From contig NZ_CP144460.1 in NCBI RefSeq assembly GCF_040182365.1, forward strand, positions 4,340,001 to 4,404,000: a stretch of DNA of 64,000 bases, in the 5' to 3' direction. Position 1 is the first letter of the stretch. Every line of letters starts with the position of its first letter. The translations under genes were made by a program, and so were the position numbers. Positions 17,292 through 25,904 of this stretch are shown piece by piece. The DNA is from Xanthomonas sp. 10-10 (GTDB lineage: Bacteria; Pseudomonadota; Gammaproteobacteria; Xanthomonadales; Xanthomonadaceae). The notes under the pieces are model-generated. The model was not told where the DNA came from. It saw nothing but the letters and a program-made list of their open reading frames with translations, and searched no databases.

Positions 17292-18929
17292 TCAAGCGCG
17301 CTTGCGCGACTCGATCAGATCCAGATTGCGCACCAGCCGGCGCGACAGGTCGTCGGAAATCTCGCGACGGCGCGCCAGCTTGAACAGCTCGTTGCGCTCG
17401 GCCACCAGGGCGGCGTGACGGAACTGGCGCAAGGCCTGCTCGTAGGCGCCGGCTTCTTCCGGGTCGGTCTCGGCCATGTCCACCGCGCCCAGCTTGCGCT
17501 GGTAGCGTTGGCTGACCTGGTTGGCGGCGGCGTTGTAGCGCTCGGCATGCGCGCTGTCTTCCACCAGCCGCTGGCGCAACTTCTCCACTGCCTCCAGCGC
17601 TGCCTGCGAGGCCGCCTTCACCGCCAGGTCTTCCTTTTGCTGCTCGTCCTCCTCTTCCGGCAATTCCAGCCCGCGCAGCAGCCGCGGCAATGCCACGCTG
17701 GCCACCAGCAACGACACCAGGATCACCGAGGCAGCCAAAAAGATCGCCAGCTGGCGGGCCGGAAACGGCGAGCCGTCATCCAGCATCAAGGGCAAGGTGA
17801 GCACACCGGCCAGGGTGATCGCACCGCGCACGCCGGCCAGCGACACCGCCACCACGATCCGCCACGGGGGGCTTACGTGTGCCTCGCCGCGTCGCTGCGC
17901 CTTGAAGATGTTCCAGCGCAGCGACAGGAACACCCACACAAAGCGCAGCGCCATCAGGCTGGCGCTGATGGTGGCCACGTACACCGCCAGCCACCACGGA
18001 TTGAGGTGCCCGGCCTCCTGCACGCTGCGCACCGCGCCATCGAGGATGCCCGGCAACTGCTCGCCCAGCAGCACGAAGATGATGCCGTTGAAGGTGAACT
18101 GCACCGTGTCCCACACCGCCGAGCGCTGCAGGCGCATATTGCCCGGCGCGTTGCCGGCCATTTCCACGTAGCTCATGGTGATGCCGGCCGCGACTGCGGC
18201 CAGGATGCCGGAGGCATGGAAGGCTTCGGCCAGCAGATAGGCGGCGAACGGCGTGAGCAGGTTGACCAGGATCGCCGAGCCGGGCTCTTCGCCGAAATGG
18301 CGCCAGATCCAGGCCTGGATGCGGCTCAGGCCGAAGGTGGTGGCCACGCCCAGCGCCAGCCCGGCCAGCGCCACCCACAGGAAGGTGAGCGAGGCGGTCG
18401 CCACCGAAAAGGTACCGGTGAGCACGGCAGCCACCGCAAACTGGAAACACACCAGGCCGGAGGCGTCGTTGAGCAGCGACTCGCCCTCGAGGATGTGCAT
18501 CAGGCGCTTGGGGATCGGCACCTTGGAGGCGATCGACGACACCGCCACCGGGTCGGTCGGCGAGATGATCGCCGCCAGCGCAAACGCCACGGCCAACGGC
18601 ATCGCCGGGATCAACCAGTGGATCAGCAACCCGGCCCCGATCACCGTGAACACCACCAGGCCCAGCGCCAGTTCCAGGATGGCCGCCTTGTCGCGGAACA
18701 GGCCTTGTTTGGGAATGCGCCAGCCATCCAGGAACAGCAGCGGCGGCAGGAACAACAGGAAGAACAGTTCCGGTTCCAGTTCGTGCCCCGCATCGAACAC
18801 GCCGGAGACCACCGCGCCCAGCGCGATCTGGACCAACGGCAACGGCAGCGAGAACGGCAGGATGCGGATCAGATAACCGCTGGCCGCGACCGCCAGCAAC
18901 ATGGCGAGGACGACATCGATCGAATGCAT
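17292..18929 (-). CDS. Na+/H+ antiporter, NhaP/CPA1 family
   Basis: This 545-residue inner-membrane protein exchanges protons for sodium or another monovalent cation. About twelve membrane helices cover residues 1-420. SPTDPVAV (123-130) and EGESLLND (148-155) are the CPA1 hallmarks, including the ion-binding aspartates. A hydrophilic cytoplasmic tail of about 110 residues (435-545) is rich in charge and helix, with EEEDEQQKEDLAVKAASQ. The ATG at 18929 begins the first helix. Which cation is carried cannot be read from the sequence. Confidence 0.93.
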   Translation of the reverse strand: MHSIDVVLAMLLAVAASGYLIRILPFSLPLPLVQIALGAVVSGVFDAGHELEPELFFLLFLPPLLFLDGWRIPKQGLFRDKAAILELALGLVVFTVIGAGLLIHWLIPAMPLAVAFALAAIISPTDPVAVSSIASKVPIPKRLMHILEGESLLNDASGLVCFQFAVAAVLTGTFSVATASLTFLWVALAGLALGVATTFGLSRIQAWIWRHFGEEPGSAILVNLLTPFAAYLLAEAFHASGILAAVAAGITMSYVEMAGNAPGNMRLQRSAVWDTVQFTFNGIIFVLLGEQLPGILDGAVRSVQEAGHLNPWWLAVYVATISASLMALRFVWVFLSLRWNIFKAQRRGEAHVSPPWRIVVAVSLAGVRGAITLAGVLTLPLMLDDGSPFPARQLAIFLAASVILVSLLVASVALPRLLRGLELPEEEDEQQKEDLAVKAASQAALEAVEKLRQRLVEDSAHAERYNAAANQVSQRYQRKLGAVDMAETDPEEAGAYEQALRQFRHAALVAERNELFKLARRREISDDLSRRLVRNLDLIESRKRA

Positions 18930-19395
18930 AAAAACCCGGGAGAAGAGACGGCCACACGTGCGGCATCGTCTTGCGACGCACAACAACGCACCTACGGGAA
19001 CATACCGGTTTGCAACCGGTGATGAAACCACCGCGCCACCTGGGTCTGGGCGCGGCCCTGTGCGCTGGCAGGCCACAAGGGTGTGATGCGCCAGCGCCGT
19101 GGCGGGTGTCTGTCGATCAGATACCGTGGCTGCCGGATGGACAGGCCTAAACGCGGAGGCGGTGGGGCTTCGTCAAGAAAAAGGGCCCGCAGCACGATCA
19201 ACTGCAGCGCCATCGTGGCAATGCGACAGGCCCGCAATGCGCATGCGGGCGGCGGGCAGACGATGGATCCATCGCCAAGGCCAGCAGTCACTCGACCGCG
19301 CGGACCTCAAGCGCCGTCGAGAGCAGCCGGCGATGTGATCGCTCGCGATGGCGGGCATGCCGGTGGCATGCCCGCGCAGATCGGCAGAACGCAGA
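18930..19395. other. Spacer with hairpin at 19351-19375
   Basis: No gene is supported in these 466 bases. An 11-base perfect stem (GCGGGCATGCC / GGCATGCCCGC, loop GGT) at 19351-19375 lies just beyond the stop of the secreted protein on the reverse strand and may be its transcript end, though no T-run follows. A smaller palindrome is near 19231. The gap also holds the antiporter promoter. Confidence 0.5.
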
Positions 19396-20037
19396 TCAGC
19401 TGTGGCGGACGTGCTTGTTCGGATGCGGCTTCGATTGCAGGGCGCCCTCGACCGGGACCAGGAAGCTCGCTTCATGCAGTTTCAGCCTGGAATCGTAGTG
19501 ACTGACCGTCACCTTGACCGCCTTGACCTTCTTCTTGAAGGCGTACGGCCACTGCGCGCCCACCATCTCCTGCCCGAGCTTCTGACCGTCGGCGTCTTCG
19601 ACGAGCTTGATGCGCACCGGGTAATTGCCTGCGCCGCCGTTGTCCGCATCGTTGGCATCGAACACGTCGATATGCGCTTTGGAAAACGCCAGTGTCGACG
19701 GGCCGCCGCCCTTGTTGTTGGCGCTGTCGTCGAACCCGATGTTCTTGTAGCTGTAGCTCAGCAGGATCACTTGCGTGGGAACCCAGGAGCCGCCGCCATG
19801 GTTGGGAATTTTCACCCTGGCCACGCGCGCGGAATCAACGGTGAATTCCCACTCCCCCGGGACAATCCACTTCTGCCCTGGTCGATAGATGTCACGCGCA
19901 GGGACAGCAGCGGCCGCCGATGACGCATGCGTTGGCGTGACGGCCGATGCCTGTGCAGTAGCGAACGACGCCAGCGCGCCTGCCACCAATACTGTCGGCA
20001 GTAGCACTCGATTGAACTCACTCTTTTTGGACTTCAT
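19396..20037 (-). CDS. Hypothetical secreted beta-rich protein
   Basis: I cannot name this 213-residue protein. It has a signal peptide (MKSKKSEFNRV, then LLPTVLVAGALASFATAQASA, cleavage near residue 32). The mature part is beta-rich, with WIVPGEWEFTVDSARVARVK, VILLSYSYKNIGFDDSANNK and YAFKKKVKAVKVTVSHYDSR. This pattern recalls secreted immunoglobulin-like domains of the DUF4352/telomere-factor-like type, but the match is loose. It is divergent from the fasciclin-domain gene. Periplasmic or extracellular location is inferred. Confidence 0.7.
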   Translation of the reverse strand: MKSKKSEFNRVLLPTVLVAGALASFATAQASAVTPTHASSAAAAVPARDIYRPGQKWIVPGEWEFTVDSARVARVKIPNHGGGSWVPTQVILLSYSYKNIGFDDSANNKGGGPSTLAFSKAHIDVFDANDADNGGAGNYPVRIKLVEDADGQKLGQEMVGAQWPYAFKKKVKAVKVTVSHYDSRLKLHEASFLVPVEGALQSKPHPNKHVRHS

Positions 20038-20420
20038 GTTTTACAGCCTTGAGAACTGGTTATCACGCAAGGCCATAGACAATAACGGCACTGGCCGGCG
20101 TCGCTTCTGCTGATGGCGAACATTCGTGCCGCTTTGGGCGGTTGTGACAATGGCGGCGACACGGTCTGATCGCGCATCGCCTGCAGTGCAGTTGCCTCGT
20201 CGCGTCTTCAACACGATCGCTCGGCCTGTACCGCTATCGCCGATCGAACAGACTCAACCATGGGCGAGGCGATCACGGTTCGCGACGACGGAGCTGCGGA
20301 GCCGCTGCAGCGCAGCATCTTCTTGTAAAGACTGCGTGATGCATCCGCGCCGCAGTGGGCCGCGTATCCAGATCCACGATTGCCATCCAGGTAATCGCTC
20401 ACCCAAAGGATCGATGCCTC
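20038..20420. other. Divergent promoter spacer
   Basis: These 383 bases separate two divergent genes for secreted proteins and must carry both promoters. The stretch beside the reverse-strand gene (20038-20100) is comparatively AT-rich. I see no convincing gene, operator dyad or riboswitch in it. Confidence 0.4.
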
Positions 20421-20978
20421 ATGAAGACCTCATTCCAGTCGCTTGCCCTCGCCACCGCCATTGCCCTGACCAGCGCAATGGCTCCCGCTTACGCTGCGTC
20501 CAATCCGATGGTGGGTGGCGCGCCGATGTTGGCCACCAAGGACATCATCGACAACGCGGTCAACTCCAAGGATCACACCACGCTGGTGGCAGCCGTCAAA
20601 GCCGCTGGCCTGGTGGACACCCTGAAGGGCCCGGGCCCGTTCACCGTCTTCGCCCCGACCAACGCTGCGTTTGCCGCGTTGCCGGCCGGCACGGTGGACA
20701 CGCTGTTGAAGCCCGAATCCAAGCCGACGCTGACCAAGGTGCTGACCTACCACGTGGTGCCGGGCAAGGTGGACGCCGCCTCGTTGATCGCCAAGATCAA
20801 GGCCGGTGGCGGTAGCGCCACGCTGACCACCGTGCAGGGCGAGCCGCTGACCGCCAAGCTCAATGGCAAGAAGGTCACCCTCACCGACGTCAAGGGCAAC
20901 ACCGCCACCGTCACCATCGCCGACGTCAATCAGAGCAACGGCGTGATCCATGTGATCGACAAGGTGCTGATGCCGTAA
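20421..20978 (+). CDS. Secreted fasciclin (FAS1) domain protein
   Basis: The 185-residue protein has a signal peptide (1-26, ending MAPAYA) and one FAS1 domain. Both hallmark regions are visible: GPGPFTVFAPTNAAFAALP (H1-like) near residue 72 and VLTYHVVPGKV near 110, with the H2-like end NGVIHVIDKVLMP at the C-terminus. FAS1 proteins act in surface adhesion, and some are induced in biofilms. The ATG at 20421 directly precedes the signal peptide and is preceded by AAAGGA. It stands as a single gene. Confidence 0.94.
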   Translation: MKTSFQSLALATAIALTSAMAPAYAASNPMVGGAPMLATKDIIDNAVNSKDHTTLVAAVKAAGLVDTLKGPGPFTVFAPTNAAFAALPAGTVDTLLKPESKPTLTKVLTYHVVPGKVDAASLIAKIKAGGGSATLTTVQGEPLTAKLNGKKVTLTDVKGNTATVTIADVNQSNGVIHVIDKVLMP

Positions 20979-21198
20979 CTGCAGATACATCGCTGGCGCC
21001 TGATCGTCCCACCGATGCAAGCCGGTCGAATCTGCGTCGGCAGGTAGCGCACGACACATGCGCTGGCGCCTGATCGCATGGCGCATTGGTGGGCAATCGT
21101 TGCGACCGCAATCTGGTCGTGTCCACTGGCGCATCAACGCACCGATTCATGCGCGTCCATTTGCAGGATGCGCCACCCAACCGCGAAGCGGCGGTAAC

Positions 21199-21279
21199 GA
21201 GGTCGCCGGCATGCCGGCGACCTCACTTGGTGTCTTGTTTCTCCGACACCATGCGCGTGCATTTGCACGCGCTTTTTTT
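21199..21279 (+). terminator. Rho-independent terminator with upstream hairpin
   Basis: An 8-base stem (GCGCGTGC 21253-21260, loop ATTT, GCACGCGC 21265-21272) is followed by seven T residues at 21273-21279. A second, 12-base perfect palindromic stem lies at 21199-21224. The terminator is 275 bases from the fasciclin stop codon and touches the 3' end of the reverse-strand UdgX gene. Either it ends a long fasciclin 3' UTR or it is the 3' end of a separate small RNA. Confidence 0.8.
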
Positions 21280-22720
21280 ATGCGTCGGCCGCACTGCCCG
21301 CCTTCCCCGGCGGCGCCAACAACTGCCGCAGGTCCTTCACAAAGCCGCGATAGCCTTCCTCGCGCGCCACGTCGGTGCCTTGCCGCAGCACCCAGGACGG
21401 ATGCACGGTCGCCAGTACCGGCGTGCCGTCGTCCAGCCGTTGCCATTGCCCACGCTGCTGCATCAAGCGAAAACCCGCCCCCAGCACCGCCTGCGCTGCG
21501 GTCGCTCCAAGACAGACGATCTGCGCGGGCCGCAGCTGCGCACGCTCGGCCTGCAGCCAACCATTGCAGGCCTGCACATGCGCACGCTCGGGATTGCGAT
21601 GCAGGCGGCGCTTGCCGCGCTGTTCGAAGCGAAAATGCTTGACCGCATTGGTCACGTAGAGCGCCTTGCGGTCCACGCCCAGCTCGCCGAGCGCCATGGT
21701 AAACAGACGCCCGGCCGGGCCCACGAACGGACGCCCGCTCAGATCCTCTTCGTCGCCGGGTTGTTCGCCGATGACCATCACCGACGCGTCGTCCGGCCCT
21801 TCGCCGAACACCGTCTGCGTGGCTGGCTGCCACAGCTCGCAGCGACGACAGTCGCGCGCCGCCGTGCGCAACTGCGCCAGGCTTTGCGTTGCAACGTCCA
21901 ACACAGGCGCGGGCGCCACCGGCAGGCGCCGCCGTACCGGCTCGGGCGCACGCTCGGCCATCTCGCGCACCCGCACACCGGCCTCGCGGATCAACTCCGG
22001 AAGCAGCGCCGCTTCGGGCAGGTTTTTCCAGTATTTCTGCGGCATTTCCTGCCGCATCATGGTGGGGTTGAGCCGCGCGGGATTGAAGATATGCGCGTAG
22101 TACGTGCGCCATAAGGTTTCCTGCGCGTCGTCGGCAGGCACCTGCGAACGCACCGCACCATCGCCGAACGACAACGCCTCACCATCCCAACGCACGCTGC
22201 GGTAAGGCGTGAGGATCGCCCACTGCATGCCGGCAAAGCGTCGCGCGAAGAACGGCGCCACCCGATCCACGATGCAGTGCTCGGGTTCGAACCAGGCGAC
22301 GAACGCCTCTTCTTCCCCGGGCAGGCGGCGAAAGCGCACAAACGCCTTCATCTTGTGCGTGTCGCGCTGCACGGCCTTTTGCCACTGTGCAAGCCGGTGC
22401 ACATCCGCATCGGTGGCGCGCTCCAGCAGCGCCTTCTCACCCGAAGCGATTCGCCACAACAACCGGTACAGCACCGCATGCCGCTGCGGATCGCGATGGC
22501 ACAGCACCGACTCAGCCAGCTGCATGAAGTCCGCCGACACCCGTGGTGGCGGCACGCTCACCGGCAAATCCAGCAGCCCCTGCCCCATCAATAACCCGCC
22601 CTGCGCACCACCGTTCCATGCCACATCGTCCGGCTCTACCTGCGCGCACCATCCCGCCCGCGCCAGCGTGCGCCATGCTTCGAAACTCCACGGTGGTTCG
22701 ACCTCAGCGCTGAACATCAT
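21278..22720 (-). CDS. UdgX-type uracil-DNA glycosylase with N-terminal DUF4130
   Basis: The 480-residue protein fuses an N-terminal DUF4130 (about 1-260) to a UdgX glycosylase (about 275-480). The catalytic segment is GEQPGDEED (318-326). The UdgX-specific loop is KRRLH (370-374), whose histidine (here H374) forms a covalent bond with DNA in studied UdgX enzymes. ATVHPSWVLR is the second motif, and cysteines from C291/C294 onward suit the iron-sulfur cluster. It probably recognises uracil in DNA. Start at the ATG pair 22720/22717 is chosen from family length. The partner radical SAM gene lies upstream on the same strand. Confidence 0.93.
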   Translation of the reverse strand: MMFSAEVEPPWSFEAWRTLARAGWCAQVEPDDVAWNGGAQGGLLMGQGLLDLPVSVPPPRVSADFMQLAESVLCHRDPQRHAVLYRLLWRIASGEKALLERATDADVHRLAQWQKAVQRDTHKMKAFVRFRRLPGEEEAFVAWFEPEHCIVDRVAPFFARRFAGMQWAILTPYRSVRWDGEALSFGDGAVRSQVPADDAQETLWRTYYAHIFNPARLNPTMMRQEMPQKYWKNLPEAALLPELIREAGVRVREMAERAPEPVRRRLPVAPAPVLDVATQSLAQLRTAARDCRRCELWQPATQTVFGEGPDDASVMVIGEQPGDEEDLSGRPFVGPAGRLFTMALGELGVDRKALYVTNAVKHFRFEQRGKRRLHRNPERAHVQACNGWLQAERAQLRPAQIVCLGATAAQAVLGAGFRLMQQRGQWQRLDDGTPVLATVHPSWVLRQGTDVAREEGYRGFVKDLRQLLAPPGKAGSAADA

Positions 22721-23144
22721 CACACCTGACCTGAAGAGTTCCGATCCAGCCGTCGCTTCGCCGCCGGCCCTTCGCTTGCGTTTTGCATCGTTGTTGCTGT
22801 CTTTGCAGTTGGCACTGCTGTTATCGCGTTGCCGCTTTCCAGCCATTGATTTTGCTCCAACACCTCGCTTGGAGCGAACCGACCACCACAACGGTGCGTG
22901 ACCGCACAGATGCGCTGTCTGGATGCAGCGAACCTGGGTGCCTTGCCGCGTATAGCGAGAAACATGGGGCACCGGTGCGGCGTCATTGCACCGGATCGCG
23001 TCAGGCGACGGCGGTCCTGGCGCAGGGGTTCGGCGGCCTGGATCGTGGAGTGATGAAAGCAACCAGGCACGTCCAGGTCAGGCGCGCGGCCGTCCCCTCA
23101 TCCGCGCTTCGGGCACCTTCTCCCGATGGGAGAAGGTATAGACA
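22721..23144. repeat. Spacer with dispersed repeat at 23095-23137
   Basis: No gene is supported in these 424 bases between the radical SAM and UdgX genes. At 23095-23137 lies an inverted copy of the 2262-2307 element (CCCTCATCCG...CACCTTCTCCC-GATGG-GAGAAGGT). Repeat insertion may have lengthened what is usually a tight gene pair. Confidence 0.65.
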
Positions 23145-24389
23145 TCAATCGAACAAGCTTGCCTGCCGCGGTGCAGGCGCCAACTGCGCCCTCAGTCGAA
23201 CCGGATCGTCCAAGCGCTGACGTGGATGGTGGTCCAGCACACTCACAAACGGCAGCAGCTTCTTCATCGGTACCCGCAGCCGCGCCAGGTCGCCCACCCG
23301 CAACCGCGCATGCCGGCGCGACAACAGCAGCCGCTCCACATTACGGGTGCCCAGACCGGGCACCCGCAACAGCATTTCGCGCGGCGCCACATTCAGATCC
23401 ACCGGAAACCGCTGCGGATTGCGCAGCGCCCAGGCCAGCTTGGGGTCCACATCCAGATCCAGCATGCCGTTGGACTGGGCAGGCGCGATTTCTTCGACCG
23501 AAAACTCGTAGAACCGCAGCAACCAATCGGCCTGATACAAGCGGTGCTCGCGCTGCAGCGGCGGCGCCTGCAACGGCAACTTGGACGAGGCATCCGGGAT
23601 CGGGCTGAAGGCCGAGTAATACACCCGGCGCATGCGGTAGTTTCCATACAGGTTGTGGCTGGTGTCCAGGATGCTGCGGTCGTTGGCATCGTCGGCGCCG
23701 ACGATCATCTGCGTGCTTTGCCCGGCCGGCGCAAAGCGGGGCGGCTTGGCCCGGCGCACCTTTTCTGCCTTGCGCTCCAGCTGGTTTTCTTCGATGCGCC
23801 AACGCAGCTCGCCCATCGCCGATCGAATGCCGCCGACGCTTTTCTCCGGCGCCAGCAAGGTCAGGCCCTGCTCGGTCGGCAACTCCACATTGATACTCAG
23901 CCGGTCGGCATAGCGGCCGGCCGCAGCCAGCAGCTCGGGCGCGGCGTCGGGAATGGTCTTGAGATGGATGTAGCCGGCAAAGCGGTGCACCTCGCGCAGC
24001 TGCCGCGCCACTTCCACCAGCTGCTCCATGGTGTAGTCGGAGTTGCGGATGATGCCGCTGGACAGGAACAGGCCTTCGATGTAATTGCGCTTGTAGAAAT
24101 CCAGCGTCAGCGTGACCACTTCTTCCGGCGTGAAGCGCGCGCGGCGCACATTGCTGGACACGCGATTGACGCAGTAGGCGCAGTCGAAGATGCAGAAGTT
24201 GGTCAACAGGATCTTCAGCAGCGACACGCAGCGGCCATCGGGCGTGTACGAGTGACAGATGCCCATGCCCTCGGTACTGCCGATCCCGCCCGTCCCCAGC
24301 GAATTGCGCTTGTTGGCACCGCTGGAGGCGCAAGAGGCATCGTATTTTGCGGCGTCGGCAAGGACGGCGAGCTTGTCGAGGATTTTCAC
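23145..24389 (-). CDS. Putative DNA modification/repair radical SAM protein
   Basis: The 414-residue protein is the radical SAM partner that habitually accompanies UDG-DUF4130 fusions. The [4Fe-4S]-SAM motif is C66-x3-C70-x2-C73 (CIFDCAYC). A conserved N-terminal block (DAAKYDASCASSG) with extra cysteines and a C-terminal helix-hairpin-helix-like region (LRVPGLGTRNVERLLLSRR, near 345) support DNA binding. The reaction is unknown. Co-occurrence with UdgX suggests joint action on a modified or damaged base. The product should be cytoplasmic. Confidence 0.92.
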   Translation of the reverse strand: MKILDKLAVLADAAKYDASCASSGANKRNSLGTGGIGSTEGMGICHSYTPDGRCVSLLKILLTNFCIFDCAYCVNRVSSNVRRARFTPEEVVTLTLDFYKRNYIEGLFLSSGIIRNSDYTMEQLVEVARQLREVHRFAGYIHLKTIPDAAPELLAAAGRYADRLSINVELPTEQGLTLLAPEKSVGGIRSAMGELRWRIEENQLERKAEKVRRAKPPRFAPAGQSTQMIVGADDANDRSILDTSHNLYGNYRMRRVYYSAFSPIPDASSKLPLQAPPLQREHRLYQADWLLRFYEFSVEEIAPAQSNGMLDLDVDPKLAWALRNPQRFPVDLNVAPREMLLRVPGLGTRNVERLLLSRRHARLRVGDLARLRVPMKKLLPFVSVLDHHPRQRLDDPVRLRAQLAPAPRQASLFD

Positions 24390-24556
24390 GCGAGCAGCAT
24401 GCAGCCAAGGCGTCTCAGCCTATGAGACTGCACCGCAGCCTATCGTGAATGCTTCAGAGCGCTGCGGTGTAGCGATGACGCCGTTAGCGTGGTGCCAAGG
24501 CGGTGCCGTCATCGCAGCAGGGCCGCCACGATGACGGCACCGCCCCAACGACCGGA

Positions 24557-25363
24557 TCAGGCCGCAATCGCCGCATCGCCGTCGAAGCGATACAGGTCCA
24601 TCGCCAGGAAGCCTCCGTCGATGCCGGCGTCGATCCGCTGCGCTCCGAGGTGGACGCTGCCTGCCGCGCCCATCGCGACATACAGCGGCAACAGGTGCTC
24701 GTCGCTGGGATGCGCGCGCTCGGCATACGGCGCCTTGCGGCGATAGTCGAGCAACGCGGCGATGTCGTTTTCCAATAGTTTGCGTTCGGTCCATTCGATG
24801 AAGGGCCGTACGTACGGCGCCTCGCGCTCGGCGCTATACCCATGGCGGGCATCGTGCAGGTTGTGGGTAATGCTGCCCGAGCCGATCACCAGCACGCCCT
24901 CGTCGCGCAGCGGCGCCAATGCGCGCCCAACCGCAAACTGGTGCGCAGGGCCAAGCTCGGGCTGGATGGACACCGACACCACCGGGATGTCGGCCGCCGG
25001 GTACAGCAAGCGCAGCGGCACCCACACCCCGTGGTCGAAGCCGCGTTGCGGGTCCAGCTGCGGATGCAGGCCGGCCTGTTCCAGCCGCCGGGTGATCTGC
25101 TGCGCCAGCGCAGGCTCGCCGGGGGCGGGATACTCCAGCTCGTACAACGGCGCAGGGAAACCGCCGAAGTCGTGGATGGTGGGAGGCAGCGCCGCACCGC
25201 TGACCAGCGGGCGACGGCCCAGCCAGTGTGCCGTGGCGACGACGATCGCGCGCGGCCGCGGCAAGAGCTGACGCAGTTGTTCCAGACGCAACCCGACCTG
25301 GCCGGGCTGCAACGCCGTCATCGGCGATCCGTGCGAGATGTACAGCGATGGCAGGCGGCTCAT
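24557..25363 (-). CDS. ygiD: Class III extradiol dioxygenase, 4,5-DOPA dioxygenase family
   Basis: The 268-residue protein belongs to the LigB-like family that includes E. coli YgiD, which opens catechol-type rings with non-haem iron. SLYISHGSPM near residue 7, ATAHWLG near 45, GFDHGVWVPL near 107, GSGSITHNL near 160 and HPSDEHLLPLYVAMGA near 217 supply the conserved histidines. It lies 25 bases downstream of doxX on the same strand and they form a likely operon. The natural substrate is not evident. Confidence 0.92.
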   Translation of the reverse strand: MSRLPSLYISHGSPMTALQPGQVGLRLEQLRQLLPRPRAIVVATAHWLGRRPLVSGAALPPTIHDFGGFPAPLYELEYPAPGEPALAQQITRRLEQAGLHPQLDPQRGFDHGVWVPLRLLYPAADIPVVSVSIQPELGPAHQFAVGRALAPLRDEGVLVIGSGSITHNLHDARHGYSAEREAPYVRPFIEWTERKLLENDIAALLDYRRKAPYAERAHPSDEHLLPLYVAMGAAGSVHLGAQRIDAGIDGGFLAMDLYRFDGDAAIAA

Positions 25364-25388
25364 GCGTGGCTCCTTGAAATGACCGACA

Positions 25389-25799
25389 TCAGCGCGCCGG
25401 CTTCAGCGCGAATGCGCCATCGCCCAATAGCGACTGCACGACCAGCAACACCGCCCACAGCGCCGGGTACTCCCAGCCGCCACCGGGGTTGGAAAAACCG
25501 AATCCGTTGGCGCCATGCACGCTGACGATGGTGCCCAGCAGCAGTGGTACGCCCAGCAGCGCCGTCCAGCGCGCGTAGACGCCCAGCAGCAGCGAAAGGC
25601 CCAGGCCCAGTTCCAGCACCATGCTGAGGTAGGCCAGCGCCCCGGGCAGACCCAGCGACTGGAAGTAAGCCACGGTGCCGGCCGGGGTGAACACCAGCAG
25701 CTTGGTCAGGCCATGCACCAGGAACAGCACGCCCAGGCTGATGCGCAACAGCGCCGCGCCATAGGCGGCCGTGCGCGGGATTGCGGGGTAATCGGACAT
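25389..25799 (-). CDS. DoxX family membrane protein
   Basis: The 136-residue inner-membrane protein has four hydrophobic helices and DoxX-like features: ALLRISLGVLFLVHGLTKLL near residue 16 and YLSMVLELGLGLSLLLG near 57. DoxX proteins are often co-transcribed with redox enzymes and linked to oxidative or thiol stress. It is first in the operon with the extradiol dioxygenase and divergent from a LysR-type regulator, which probably controls both. Confidence 0.9.
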   Translation of the reverse strand: MSDYPAIPRTAAYGAALLRISLGVLFLVHGLTKLLVFTPAGTVAYFQSLGLPGALAYLSMVLELGLGLSLLLGVYARWTALLGVPLLLGTIVSVHGANGFGFSNPGGGWEYPALWAVLLVVQSLLGDGAFALKPAR

Positions 25800-25848
25800 G
25801 ACGGGACTCCATAGACGACGAGCACAGCCTATTCCCTACAGAAATCTG

Positions 25849-25876
25849 ATAAATACGTCGGAATCGGATAATTTAT
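25849..25876. promoter_or_regulatory. Possible LysR operator in doxX/lysR spacer
   Basis: The 105-base divergent spacer contains ATAAAT (25849-25854) and ATTTAT (25871-25876), reverse complements separated by 16 bases, in an unusually AT-rich patch. LysR-type regulators often bind interrupted dyads in such a position. The assignment is inference. Confidence 0.4.
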
Positions 25877-25904
25877 TGCACTGAAAGAAACAATCGGAGC
25901 GCCG

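Noticed and set aside
17415-19022. Forward open frame of 535 codons under the antiporter gene
   Set aside because: Arginine/glutamine/histidine-rich composition without domain features; antisense to a certain gene.
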